From contig NZ_JADWYS010000001.1 of the NCBI RefSeq assembly GCF_015831345.1, forward strand, positions 2,818,618-2,882,617: a stretch of 64,000 bases of DNA, read 5' to 3'. The notes below the pieces were generated by a model, which searched no databases, was not told the DNA's origin, and saw nothing but the letters and a program-made list of their open reading frames with translations. Positions within the stretch are counted from its first letter, which is position 1. Each line of letters starts with the position of its first letter. A program made the translations under genes and the position numbers. Source of the stretch: Caenimonas aquaedulcis. GTDB taxonomy: Bacteria; Pseudomonadota; Gammaproteobacteria; Burkholderiales; Burkholderiaceae_C. Shown here piece by piece: positions 27,555 through 35,014 of this stretch.

Positions 27555-29111
27555 TCACCGTCCGGCCGCAGCCACCCATCGGCCGTCGCCCGCACGGGCC
27601 AGCAGCGGCATGAAATGTTCGGCGGCAAGGCTGCCGCCAGGCGACCGGCGCGTGAAGGCCATGTTGGCGAGGTCGCTGGCGCTCGAGGCGACCAGCACGC
27701 CCAGGCCGGTGGGCGCCAGGCGTGCCGCCGCTTGCGGGAACAGTTCGTCCACGCGCGCGAATCGCGTGGCGAAGGCCTCGAGCTCGAAGTCGACGCGCGT
27801 CACCTCCGAGCGCGCATCCAGAAGCCTCAGTTGAACCCGCGCGGCCCGCGCGTAACCGGGATGACCCGCGTGGGTGATGGCGACCTCGGTCGAGACACCG
27901 GGCCGCTGCAGCACGCGGCACCACGATTCGATGGCGACGGGATGCGCCATCCGGTCGCGGCGCGCGAGACGCACCACGGAATTCCACTCGTCGCTCCAGG
28001 TCATGACGTGCGCGACGCTGGCCGCGCTCCGGTATTCGACGAGCGCCTGCAGCCTGCGCGGCACGGCCTGCTTCGACCCGGCGGAAAAGGACAGCGCGAT
28101 GTGGCCGCGGAAGTGCCGGGAAGGATCGGGCAGGAGCCCGGCGACGTCCGCCCGGGCCAGGCCGTGCCGCGAGGCGATGAGCCAGCCGGCCCGCTCGGCC
28201 ACGCAGCGGCCCTGCAGGTCGTAGAGCCGCGCGTCCACCGGCACGTCGGCCTCGAAGTCGCCGTGCGAATGGAGCAGGTTCACGAAGGTGCGCGTGGTCG
28301 CGTCGTGGATGACCGCCGCCGGGTCGACCTCCCCGCCGATGAGCGCATGCACGAAGTGGGGCAGCGCGGCCCACTCGTAGACATCGCCGGCGTGATAGGC
28401 CCCGTAGCGGGCCCCGGTGGTCTCGACGTAGGGACGCGTGAACAGTCCGCGGGATGCGAAGCGTGCGCTGACCGTGGCGGGCCCGCCGTCGCACAAGCGC
28501 GCAAGGTCGGGCATGGCTTCGCGCAGGCCGATACGGTTGACGCTGAAAGGCGCCATGGCGCGCGCATGCCGCACGGTGCGAATGTCGCCGCTCGCGCTGC
28601 GCACGGAAATTTCGAGTGCGCCCGCGGCCTGCGCCTCTTCGCCGTTGAGGATGACCAGCGCGTTGTGCTCGTCGGCCGTCTCGGCGATGACCACTTCGGT
28701 GATGCGCTGCGTCAGGTGACGCCCGCGCTGGATGACCTGGTCGGAGTGCAGGTGCGCCATTTCGCCGCCCGGGCCGCGCCAGTCCACGAGCGGATAGAGG
28801 CGGTGGAAGTGGCGCCGCGCGGGCTCGCTCGGCGGGCCTTCGGTGCAGGCGTATAGCGCAAGGATGCCGTCGCCGGCGCCGCGCCACGGTCCGGGCTCGC
28901 CGCTGTCGATCAGGACGGGACGGTCGGCCGCCAGGTCCATGCGCCAGCTCGCGGCGAGGCTGCCCGACGCATCGAAGAGCCGCGCCTCGAGATGGACGCG
29001 GTCGTCGAAAGGCTGGACCGCGCCCCAGAACAAAGTCACGGTCGTGGCCCATCCGCGCTCCGAACGCCACCAGATCAGGTCCGCCCCGAGGGTGTCGGCG
29101 GGTATGCTCAT
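27555..29111 (-). CDS. Large protein of unknown function, divergent from the lasso operon
   Basis: Starting at ATG 29111 ('MSIPADTLGADLIWWRSE') the product has 518 residues; an ATG seven codons earlier (29132) is an alternative, and longer frames only read through the opposite gene. I do not recognise the family. It has no signal peptide or membrane segment and looks rich in beta strands. Repeated elements of the type 'V-x-A-R-L-x-D-x-x-G' ('LEARLFDASGSLAASW', 'VDARLYDLQGRCVAER', 'VQLRLLDARSEVTRV') suggest tandem beta-sandwich units. Histidine-containing stretches ('MAHLHSDQVIQRGRHLTQR', 'FVNLLHSHGDFEAD') could bind metal or sugar. It sits between the polysaccharide and lasso operons. Confidence 0.65.
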   Translation of the reverse strand: MSIPADTLGADLIWWRSERGWATTVTLFWGAVQPFDDRVHLEARLFDASGSLAASWRMDLAADRPVLIDSGEPGPWRGAGDGILALYACTEGPPSEPARRHFHRLYPLVDWRGPGGEMAHLHSDQVIQRGRHLTQRITEVVIAETADEHNALVILNGEEAQAAGALEISVRSASGDIRTVRHARAMAPFSVNRIGLREAMPDLARLCDGGPATVSARFASRGLFTRPYVETTGARYGAYHAGDVYEWAALPHFVHALIGGEVDPAAVIHDATTRTFVNLLHSHGDFEADVPVDARLYDLQGRCVAERAGWLIASRHGLARADVAGLLPDPSRHFRGHIALSFSAGSKQAVPRRLQALVEYRSAASVAHVMTWSDEWNSVVRLARRDRMAHPVAIESWCRVLQRPGVSTEVAITHAGHPGYARAARVQLRLLDARSEVTRVDFELEAFATRFARVDELFPQAAARLAPTGLGVLVASSASDLANMAFTRRSPGGSLAAEHFMPLLARAGDGRWVAAAGR

Positions 29112-29421
29112 GGTAGATTTGTTCGAGTCCATGCAGCCGACCATCATGCCACCGGGCCCTTCCCCCTTCCACATTCCCGACACCGTGCTGGTGCGCGAGA
29201 TGCAGGGCGAATCCGTGCTTTTGGACCTGGCCACGGAAACCTATTTCGGGCTGGACGACGTGGGCACGCGCATGTGGGCCGCGCTCACGTCCTCGGCGTC
29301 GATGGATGCCGCCTGCGACCTGCTCGTGAAGGAATACGACGTGGACCGGCCGCGGGTCGAGGCCGACCTGCGCGAGTTCGCGGGCAAGCTCGCCGCGGCG
29401 GGGCTGCTCAGTGTCGCCTGA
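29110..29421 (+). CDS. PqqD-like leader-binding protein of a lasso peptide system (B1, RRE)
   Basis: From ATG 29110 the product has 103 residues; ATGs at 29131 and 29146 are also possible and none has a clear ribosome site. The conserved part, 'VLVREMQGESVLLDLATETY' followed by 'FGLDDVGTRMWAAL' and a helical 'ADLREFAGKLAAAGLL', is the PqqD/RRE fold: a three-stranded sheet then three helices. RRE proteins bind the precursor leader and present it to the protease and cyclase. It is the first gene of the operon and overlaps the B2 gene by 11 bases, the usual B1-B2 arrangement in proteobacterial lasso clusters. Confidence 0.88.
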   Translation: MVDLFESMQPTIMPPGPSPFHIPDTVLVREMQGESVLLDLATETYFGLDDVGTRMWAALTSSASMDAACDLLVKEYDVDRPRVEADLREFAGKLAAAGLLSVA

Positions 29422-29866
29422 GCACAAGTGGAGGCGCTGGCGTGCGCTCCCGCCCGCACATCGCCTGATGTTCCTGCAGGCCCTGTTCATGGTGCCCTGG
29501 ATGGTGGTCGTGCTGCGCATCGCGGGAGTTCGCCGCGCACTCGCGCACGCCGCGGTGCTCGGCCCGCGATCCCTGGATGAAGAAGCCGACGTCGTGCGAG
29601 CGGCCCAGCGCGTGGTGGCGGCCGCGGCGCGCCACGGCGTCGTGCGCGGCAGCTGCCTGCCCACGTCGCTCGCGCTGCAGCGGCTGCTCGGCCGGCGGGG
29701 AATCGCGACCCGGTTGCGCATCGGCGCATCGACGGACGCCGGCGCGTTCAGCGCCCATGCGTGGGTCGAATGGCGCGGGCGGCCGCTGATCGACGGCGCG
29801 GGTGTTCGCGATCGCTTTCACGCATTCGGCGACCTGCCGGGTCCGGCGTTGCCGCGAGAGCGGTGA
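29411..29866 (+). CDS. Lasso peptide leader protease, transglutaminase-like (B2)
   Basis: The 151-residue protein starts with GTG at 29411. The catalytic triad of the McjB-type transglutaminase-like fold is visible: Cys82 in 'VRGSCLPTSLALQRLLGRRG', His116 in 'FSAHAWVEW' and Asp128 in 'RGRPLIDGAG'. An N-terminal hydrophobic helix (about residues 18-40) precedes the domain, as is common in split B2 proteins. It should cleave the precursor after the leader, two residues beyond the conserved Thr. Its stop overlaps the GTG start of the cyclase (GTGA), so B1, B2 and C are coupled. Confidence 0.92.
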   Translation: MSPEHKWRRWRALPPAHRLMFLQALFMVPWMVVVLRIAGVRRALAHAAVLGPRSLDEEADVVRAAQRVVAAAARHGVVRGSCLPTSLALQRLLGRRGIATRLRIGASTDAGAFSAHAWVEWRGRPLIDGAGVRDRFHAFGDLPGPALPRER

Positions 29867-31707
29867 GCGGCATCTGCGGCATCGTGCGCGTGGATGGCGC
29901 ACGCGTGGATGAGGCGGCGCTCGCGCGGATGACCGATGCGCTGGCGTTCCGCGGACCCGATGCGCGCGAGGCCTGGAGCCGCGAGGGCGCGGGGCTCGGC
30001 CATACGCTGCTGCGCACGACCGACGAAGCGCTGCGGGAGCACCAGCCGCTCAGCTTCGGCGGCGACGTCTGGATCACCGCCGACGCCCGCATCGACGCCC
30101 GCCCCGGCCTCATCGCGAAGCTGCGCGACGCGGGCCGCGACGTGGCTGCCGATGCACCCGACGTGGACCTGATCCTGCACGCCTACCACGCATGGGGCGA
30201 AGCCTGCATGACCCACCTGCTGGGGGACTTCGCTTTCGCCATCTGGGATGCGCGGGCCGGGCGGCTGTTCTGCGCGCGGGACCATTTCGGGATCAAGCCG
30301 TTCTTCTACGCGCGCGCCGGAGAAGCCCTCGTGTTCAGCAATACCCTCGATTGCGTTCGCATGCATCCCGGCGTCGCCGCGGACCTGAACGAACTCGCCG
30401 TCGCGGATTTCCTCCTGTTCGGCGAGAACCTCGAGCCCGACACCACCGTCTTCGCCGCCGTGATGCGGCTTCCTGCGGGGCATTGCCTGGCTTGGTCGCG
30501 GGCCGGGCTGCAGGTCCGCGCCTACTGGACCTTGGACAGGAACCTGCCCATCGTGGAGCGCAGCCCGCGCGAGCAGGTGGCGCGGTTCAGGGCGCTTTTC
30601 GAGCTGGCCGTGTCGGATCGGCTGCGCACGGGTCGCATCGGGATCGAGATGACCGGCGGCATGGATTCGACGTCGGTGGCGGTGACGGCGCGGCAACTGC
30701 TCGCGCGGTCCGGCCGCGCTTTCGGGATGAGCGCGCACACGAGCCACTTCGAGCATGTCGTCCCCGACCGCGAAGGCGAATTCGCCGCGCTCGTGGCGCG
30801 CGAGGCCGGCTTCCCGATCACCCTGCATGCGTGCGATGCCTACCCCCTGTTCGGGCGGTTCGACGATCCGCACACCCACCAGCCGGAGCCCTACCACGAG
30901 CCGCTGTACGCGCACCGCCGCGACGTCTGCCTGACCCTGCCTGCGCAGGGCCGTGTGTTCTTCACGGGATGGGAGGGCGATGCCATGCTGAACGAATCGC
31001 CCAAGCCGTACTTCCGCCGGCTGTTGCGCGAGGGCCGCTGGCCCTTGCTGCTGTCCCGCATGGCGGCGTACGCCGTTTCGCAGCGGCGCTGGTTTCCGCT
31101 GGCGTGGCGCGACCGGCTCCTCGGGCGGAAGGGGCGAAGCGCCGGGCCGGCGCCGGAATTCCCGCGCTGGATCGCGGAGCCGCTCGCGCAGCGCCTGGAC
31201 CTGCGTGCGCGATGGGACGCGCACCACGCGAAGCCGCGCGGCACGCATCCCCTGCGTCCCTACGCCTACGCGATGTACGACTACCTGCAGCGCGCGTCGA
31301 ACCACTTCGACCATTACGACGCGGCCATCACCCGCCAGCCGGTCGAATACCGGCATCCGATGATGGACGTGCGGCTGGTCGAGTTCTGCCTGTCCCTGCC
31401 GCCGGCGCCATGGTGCGTGCGCAAACGCATCCTGCGCCTGGCGATGAAGGGCCTGCTGCCCGAAGCCGTGCGCCGCCGGCCCAAGACGCCGCAGGGGACG
31501 CGCTATATCGAGGTGCTCCTCGAGCGCGACCGCGCCGCGTGGGAGAAGGGCATCGAGGCTTCGCCCGCGCTGCAAAGATTCGTCGACCTGCGCGGGCTTG
31601 GGCTAAACTGCCCACAAGCCGAGCCCATGCTGGTCTGGCGCGACCTTCGCGTCCTCAGCCTGGATTTCTGGTTGCGCAGTTTGAAGGAGTCTCCCGGTGA
31701 ACAGTGA
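29863..31707 (+). CDS. Lasso peptide macrolactam cyclase, asparagine-synthetase-like (C)
   Basis: The 614-residue protein starts with GTG at 29863 ('MSGICGIVRV'). Compared with true asparagine synthetase ('MCGI'), the catalytic Cys2 is replaced by Ser, the usual state in lasso cyclases, so glutamine hydrolysis is not expected. The ATP-PPi loop 'IEMTGGMDSTSVA' (TGGMDST at 264-270) and 'VFFTGWEGDAMLN' are intact. It would adenylate the side-chain carboxylate of the ring Asp and couple it to the core N-terminus. Its last 11 bases overlap the precursor gene. The two asparagine-synthetase paralogues of the polysaccharide operon keep Cys2, so this one is distinct. Confidence 0.92.
   Translation: MSGICGIVRVDGARVDEAALARMTDALAFRGPDAREAWSREGAGLGHTLLRTTDEALREHQPLSFGGDVWITADARIDARPGLIAKLRDAGRDVAADAPDVDLILHAYHAWGEACMTHLLGDFAFAIWDARAGRLFCARDHFGIKPFFYARAGEALVFSNTLDCVRMHPGVAADLNELAVADFLLFGENLEPDTTVFAAVMRLPAGHCLAWSRAGLQVRAYWTLDRNLPIVERSPREQVARFRALFELAVSDRLRTGRIGIEMTGGMDSTSVAVTARQLLARSGRAFGMSAHTSHFEHVVPDREGEFAALVAREAGFPITLHACDAYPLFGRFDDPHTHQPEPYHEPLYAHRRDVCLTLPAQGRVFFTGWEGDAMLNESPKPYFRRLLREGRWPLLLSRMAAYAVSQRRWFPLAWRDRLLGRKGRSAGPAPEFPRWIAEPLAQRLDLRARWDAHHAKPRGTHPLRPYAYAMYDYLQRASNHFDHYDAAITRQPVEYRHPMMDVRLVEFCLSLPPAPWCVRKRILRLAMKGLLPEAVRRRPKTPQGTRYIEVLLERDRAAWEKGIEASPALQRFVDLRGLGLNCPQAEPMLVWRDLRVLSLDFWLRSLKESPGEQ
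31684..31690 (+). promoter_or_regulatory. Ribosome binding site of the lasso precursor
   Basis: The sequence AAGGAGT ends six bases before the GTG at 31697. It lies inside the 3' end of the cyclase gene and is one of the best Shine-Dalgarno matches in the region. It decides the start of the short precursor and suggests high translation of the peptide relative to the enzymes. Confidence 0.75.
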
Positions 31708-31894
31708 CAGCAACGCGATGGATCCCCGCTCCGGCGGCCAGGCGCACGCCGACAGCGGCGGCGCTGCGTCCCGAAAGCCGTATCACGCTCCGGTGCTGCT
31801 GGTCTACGGCGACATCAGGACCTTGACCCAGTCCTTGAACACCGGCAATGCGGATGGCATGGGCGGCGCCGCGATGCAGAGCACGCACCTCTGA
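31697..31894 (+). CDS. Lasso peptide precursor
   Basis: The 65-residue peptide has a 45-residue leader and a predicted 20-residue core. The leader motif is Tyr29-x2-Pro32-x-Leu34-x3-Gly38-x5-Thr44, which gives Tyr-17, Pro-14, Leu-12, Gly-8 and Thr-2 if cleavage follows Gln45. These are the positions conserved in known lasso leaders. The core is then SLNTGNAD (ring) plus GMGGAAMQSTHL (tail), with Ser1 joined to Asp8 as an eight-residue macrolactam. No other acidic residue is in the core, so the ring partner is unambiguous. Ser17, Thr18 and His19 lie at the tail end, a possible target for the downstream kinase. Start GTG is set by the AAGGAGT site. Confidence 0.9.
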   Translation: MNSDSNAMDPRSGGQAHADSGGAASRKPYHAPVLLVYGDIRTLTQSLNTGNADGMGGAAMQSTHL

Positions 31895-31959
31895 CCGGCG
31901 GGTTGCCCGCGACCAGCCATCCACACGCCGGGCGCTCTCCGGTCTCCCCTTCCCAGCGA

Positions 31960-32949
31960 ATGTCCGTCACCTGCATCCTGTTCGGCCTGGGCATCCGCTT
32001 CAACGCCGCCTTGTCGGGATTGGAGGGCTTGCCGCGGACCGACCGCGTCGACGTCGACTTCACCCTGGGTGCGCTGCCACCCCATAGCGGCACGCTGGCC
32101 CAGGCGCGGGGACGCACCCCCTACGTCAGCACGCTGGAGACCGACGAGGGACACGTCGAGCTCTTCGCGACCCGCCTTCCCGGCAGCAAGGACTTCCGCC
32201 TGGACTACGACGACGGCACCGTCGTCGTCATCGAATCCGATGGGCGCCGCGTGTGGGCCGATTGGCCCGCGACCCGGACGGCGGACGATGTCGCCACCTA
32301 CCTCCTCGGGCCGGTCATGGGGCTGGTCCTGCGGCTGCGCGGGGTGTTGTGCCTGCATGCGAGCGCGGTGGCCATCGACGGCCGCTCCATCGCCTTCGTC
32401 GGCGTGTCGGGCGCGGGCAAGTCGACGCTGGTCGCCGCCATGGGGCGTGCGGGGTATCCGGTGCTCTCCGATGACCTCGTGCCCATCCGCGATGGGGGCT
32501 TGCAATTCGAGGTGATCGCGTCGCGGCCGCGCCTGCGGCTGTGGCCCCGGTCCGCCGACGCGATCTACGGGCCGGCCCATGCGCTTCCGCGCATCGCGCC
32601 CGCATCGGAGAAACGGATGGTCGACCTGACGGCGCAAGGCAACGGCGTGCCGTCGGACTTGCCATTGGGCGGCGCCTACTTCCTGGGCCGCCGCGAATCC
32701 GCACTCGCGTCTGCGCGCTTCGGGGACCTGGACGCGCGCAGCGCCGTCATGGCGATGATCGCCGACGCGTTCGCGAGCAGGTACCTGGACAGGGAATTGC
32801 GCGCGCGCGAGTTCGACCTCGCGTGCCGGCTGGCCAGGCAGATGACGCTGCGGCGCCTCACCGCGCCGGACGACCTGTCCAGCCTGCCGCGGCTGTGCGA
32901 TGCCATTGCGGCCGACGTGCGCACGGTGCGCCACGCCCGGGCGGCCTAG
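31960..32949 (+). CDS. HPr kinase-like protein, probable lasso peptide kinase
   Basis: From ATG 31960 the product has 329 residues; a TTG at 31903 in the same frame would lengthen it by 19. The domain matches HPrK/PadeK-type kinases: 'VLCLHASAVAIDGRSIAFVG' with His133, P-loop GVSGAGKST at about 148-156, and 'AGYPVLSDDLVPI'. Related kinases in other lasso clusters (paeninodin PadeK, pseudomycoidin PsmK) phosphorylate a C-terminal serine of the peptide. The core here has Ser17 and Thr18 near its end but finishes in Leu, so the exact site is open. It follows the precursor by 65 bases and precedes the methyltransferase by 16. Confidence 0.88.
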   Translation: MSVTCILFGLGIRFNAALSGLEGLPRTDRVDVDFTLGALPPHSGTLAQARGRTPYVSTLETDEGHVELFATRLPGSKDFRLDYDDGTVVVIESDGRRVWADWPATRTADDVATYLLGPVMGLVLRLRGVLCLHASAVAIDGRSIAFVGVSGAGKSTLVAAMGRAGYPVLSDDLVPIRDGGLQFEVIASRPRLRLWPRSADAIYGPAHALPRIAPASEKRMVDLTAQGNGVPSDLPLGGAYFLGRRESALASARFGDLDARSAVMAMIADAFASRYLDRELRAREFDLACRLARQMTLRRLTAPDDLSSLPRLCDAIAADVRTVRHARAA

Positions 32950-32965
32950 CCAAGCGGGGCCGCCG

Positions 32966-34108
32966 GTGTACAGCATTGCCGCATTCGGTGAAATGATCGC
33001 GGACCGGGTGCGCATGCAGGCCTATACGCGCGCGATGCGCGAGAGCATCCGGCCCGGGTCGGTCGTGCTGGACATCGGCACCGGCACGGGGGTGCTGGCG
33101 CTGCTCGCCTGCAAATTCGGCGCTCGCCGCGTGTTCGCCATCGAGCCGTCGGACACGATCCAGCTGGCGCGCGACCTGGCGGCCGCCAACGGGTTCGCCG
33201 ACCGGATCGAATTCATGCAGGCCTTGTCGACCGAGGTGGATGTGCCGGAGCGGGCGGACGTGATCGTGTCGGACCTGCGGGGCGTGCTGCCCCTGCATGA
33301 CGGGCACCTTCCTTCCATCGTCGACGCGCGCGAGCGCCTGCTGGCGCCCGGCGGCACGCTCATTCCGCGCAGCGACACGCTGTGGGTCGCACTGGTCCAG
33401 TCGCCCCGGCAGCACGCGCGCATCGCGTCGCCGTGGATGGAGGACTTCGAGGGGCTGGACATGCGTGCGGGCGCGGCGCTGGTTGCCAACCAGTGGTGGC
33501 GCGCGGATGTGGGCGCGGACGAGCTGATGTCGCAGCCCCGGTGCTGCGCCTCGATCGACTACGGGACGGTGCGCAGCGCCGACCTCGACGCGCGAGCCAC
33601 GCTGGTGGCGGATCGCCGCGGGACCACGCACGGGTTCTGCATGTGGTTCGACGCGGTGCTCGCCGAGGGCGTCGGCTATTCGAATGCGCCCGGCCGCGAT
33701 CCGCTGGTCTACGGACGCGCGTTCTTCCCCTGGCGCCAGCCCGTCGAACTCGAGCCGGGCGATGAAGTGCGGCTCGACCTCGAGGCGCTCCACACGGGGC
33801 GGGAGTACCTGTGGCACTGGAAGTCCGAATTTCGGGGCGCCGGCGGGCAGGCCAGGGCGGGGTTCAGGCAGTCGACGTTCCTGGGTCAGCCCTTGTCGCC
33901 GCGGCAGTTGAAAGCGCAGATGCCCGCCCACGTTCCGGGACTGGGCGACGCCGGTGCGGCGGATGCGCGCATCCTGCAATGGATGGGGGAGGGGAAGTCC
34001 CTGGGCGCGATCGCCTTGCTGGCGCACCGCGAATTCACGGCGCGCTTTCCGGGCGAACGCGAGGCGGCGTCGCACGTCGCGCTGCTTGCGTCGAAGTACG
34101 GACGATGA
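32966..34108 (+). CDS. PRMT-like SAM-dependent methyltransferase
   Basis: GTG at 32966 gives 380 residues starting 'MYSIAAFGEMIADRVRMQAY', which matches the N-terminal helix of protein arginine methyltransferases (Y-x-S/A...M-x-D-x-x-R-x-x-x-Y). SAM motif I is 'VVLDIGTGTGVLALLAC' near residues 33-49, then 'RRVFAIEPSDTIQLAR'. Where PRMTs have the double-Glu loop (SE-x-M-G), this protein reads 'VSDLRGVLPLHDGHLP', so the first Glu is Asp and the second is not obvious. Together with the lack of Arg in the predicted core, this suggests a substrate other than arginine. It ends in an ATGA overlap with the oxygenase gene. Confidence 0.83.
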   Translation: MYSIAAFGEMIADRVRMQAYTRAMRESIRPGSVVLDIGTGTGVLALLACKFGARRVFAIEPSDTIQLARDLAAANGFADRIEFMQALSTEVDVPERADVIVSDLRGVLPLHDGHLPSIVDARERLLAPGGTLIPRSDTLWVALVQSPRQHARIASPWMEDFEGLDMRAGAALVANQWWRADVGADELMSQPRCCASIDYGTVRSADLDARATLVADRRGTTHGFCMWFDAVLAEGVGYSNAPGRDPLVYGRAFFPWRQPVELEPGDEVRLDLEALHTGREYLWHWKSEFRGAGGQARAGFRQSTFLGQPLSPRQLKAQMPAHVPGLGDAGAADARILQWMGEGKSLGAIALLAHREFTARFPGEREAASHVALLASKYGR

Positions 34109-35004
34109 CTCCGATGAAACGTGTGGCGATCGAGCGCAGGAGCGGGATGGACCCCGCCGAATTCACGCGTCACTGCCTCGCGGACGGCGGACGGCCGGTG
34201 ATCGTCACGGACGCGATGAACGAGTGGGCGGCCCTGCGCCAATGGACGCTCCCCTACTTTCTCGACCGGTACGGCAGCGACCTGGTCCCGGTTTCGCTGG
34301 GACTTTCCAGCTCCGTCGCGAAGATGACGAAGCTCTCCGCTTTCATCGGGCACCTGCTGCAACCCGGGTCGGAATTGCCCGGGTTCTGGATCGATTCGGC
34401 CTCCGGCAAGCCGCTGCGCACGGACCCGGAAGTGGGCCGTGCGAGCTTCTACCTGATCGACTGGTACGCGTTCGAGAAGCATCCGGAATTGTTCGAGGCG
34501 ATCTCGCCCCCCGCGTATTTCGTCGCAGACTGGGAGCGCGCGCTGGGGGCGCCACTGCGGGAGGCGGTGCGCTGGGTGAGCGGGAGGGAAACCACCTCGC
34601 TCTATGTCGGCGCCGGGGGCGCGTTGTCGCCGCTGCATCGCGACTTCTGGAACACGCATGCGACCCTGGCACAGATCCTGGGCCGCAAGCGGGTCATGCT
34701 GTTCTCACCCGCGGACACGCCCGCGATGTACGAAGGCCGGGTGGATCCGGAGCAACCGGATCTCGCCGCCTTTCCGCTGCTCCATGAAGCGACGATGCAC
34801 GAAGCGGTCATCGGCCCGGGCGACATGCTTTTCATACCGGCCGGATGGTGGCATTGCGTGCGCGCGCTGGACAACGCGGTCACCGTGAGCCACAACTTCT
34901 TCAACGAAACCAACTTCGGCGATCACCTGGCGGGACTGCTGCGCGGGCTGCCGCGCCTCGCCGAAGGCCTGCAGCGCAACCCGCAATGGAAGCTCGGTCC
35001 GTGA
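34105..35004 (+). CDS. JmjC/cupin-8 Fe(II)/2-oxoglutarate oxygenase
   Basis: The 299-residue protein has the cupin-8 (FIH-like) pattern. The iron triad is His178-x-Asp180 in 'LSPLHRDFWNTHATLAQ' and His250 in 'FIPAGWWHCVRAL'. Lys195 in 'ILGRKRVMLFSP' is the expected 2-oxoglutarate-binding residue. The N-terminal 'GGRPVIVTDAMNEWAALRQW' is also typical. FIH-type enzymes hydroxylate Asn, Asp or His side chains in peptides, and the predicted core contains Asn3, Asn6, Asp8 and His19. It is coupled to the methyltransferase by ATGA and ends the plus-strand operon ten bases before the convergent nucleotidyltransferase stop. Confidence 0.88.
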   Translation: MTPMKRVAIERRSGMDPAEFTRHCLADGGRPVIVTDAMNEWAALRQWTLPYFLDRYGSDLVPVSLGLSSSVAKMTKLSAFIGHLLQPGSELPGFWIDSASGKPLRTDPEVGRASFYLIDWYAFEKHPELFEAISPPAYFVADWERALGAPLREAVRWVSGRETTSLYVGAGGALSPLHRDFWNTHATLAQILGRKRVMLFSPADTPAMYEGRVDPEQPDLAAFPLLHEATMHEAVIGPGDMLFIPAGWWHCVRALDNAVTVSHNFFNETNFGDHLAGLLRGLPRLAEGLQRNPQWKLGP

Positions 35005-35014
35005 GGCGCCGTCT

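Noticed and set aside
27342..28856. Plus-strand open frame of 504 codons across the gap upstream of fcl
   Set aside because: It overlaps the orphan minus-strand gene through its length, starts within fcl and has no ribosome site or recognisable domain.
29132..29234. Longer N-terminus for the orphan minus-strand protein
   Set aside because: The added residues are antisense to the conserved PqqD coding region and show no protein-like pattern; the ATG at 29111 or 29132 is more plausible.
29761..29862. Upstream extension of the lasso cyclase frame
   Set aside because: It lies inside the B2 gene, which has an intact catalytic triad; the GTG at 29863 gives the family-typical Met-Ser-Gly-Ile start.
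31747..31894. Alternative lasso core starting at Gly50 (GNADGMGG)
   Set aside because: It would place the only Asp at position 4, too close for a macrolactam ring of seven to nine residues, and would break the Thr-2 rule.
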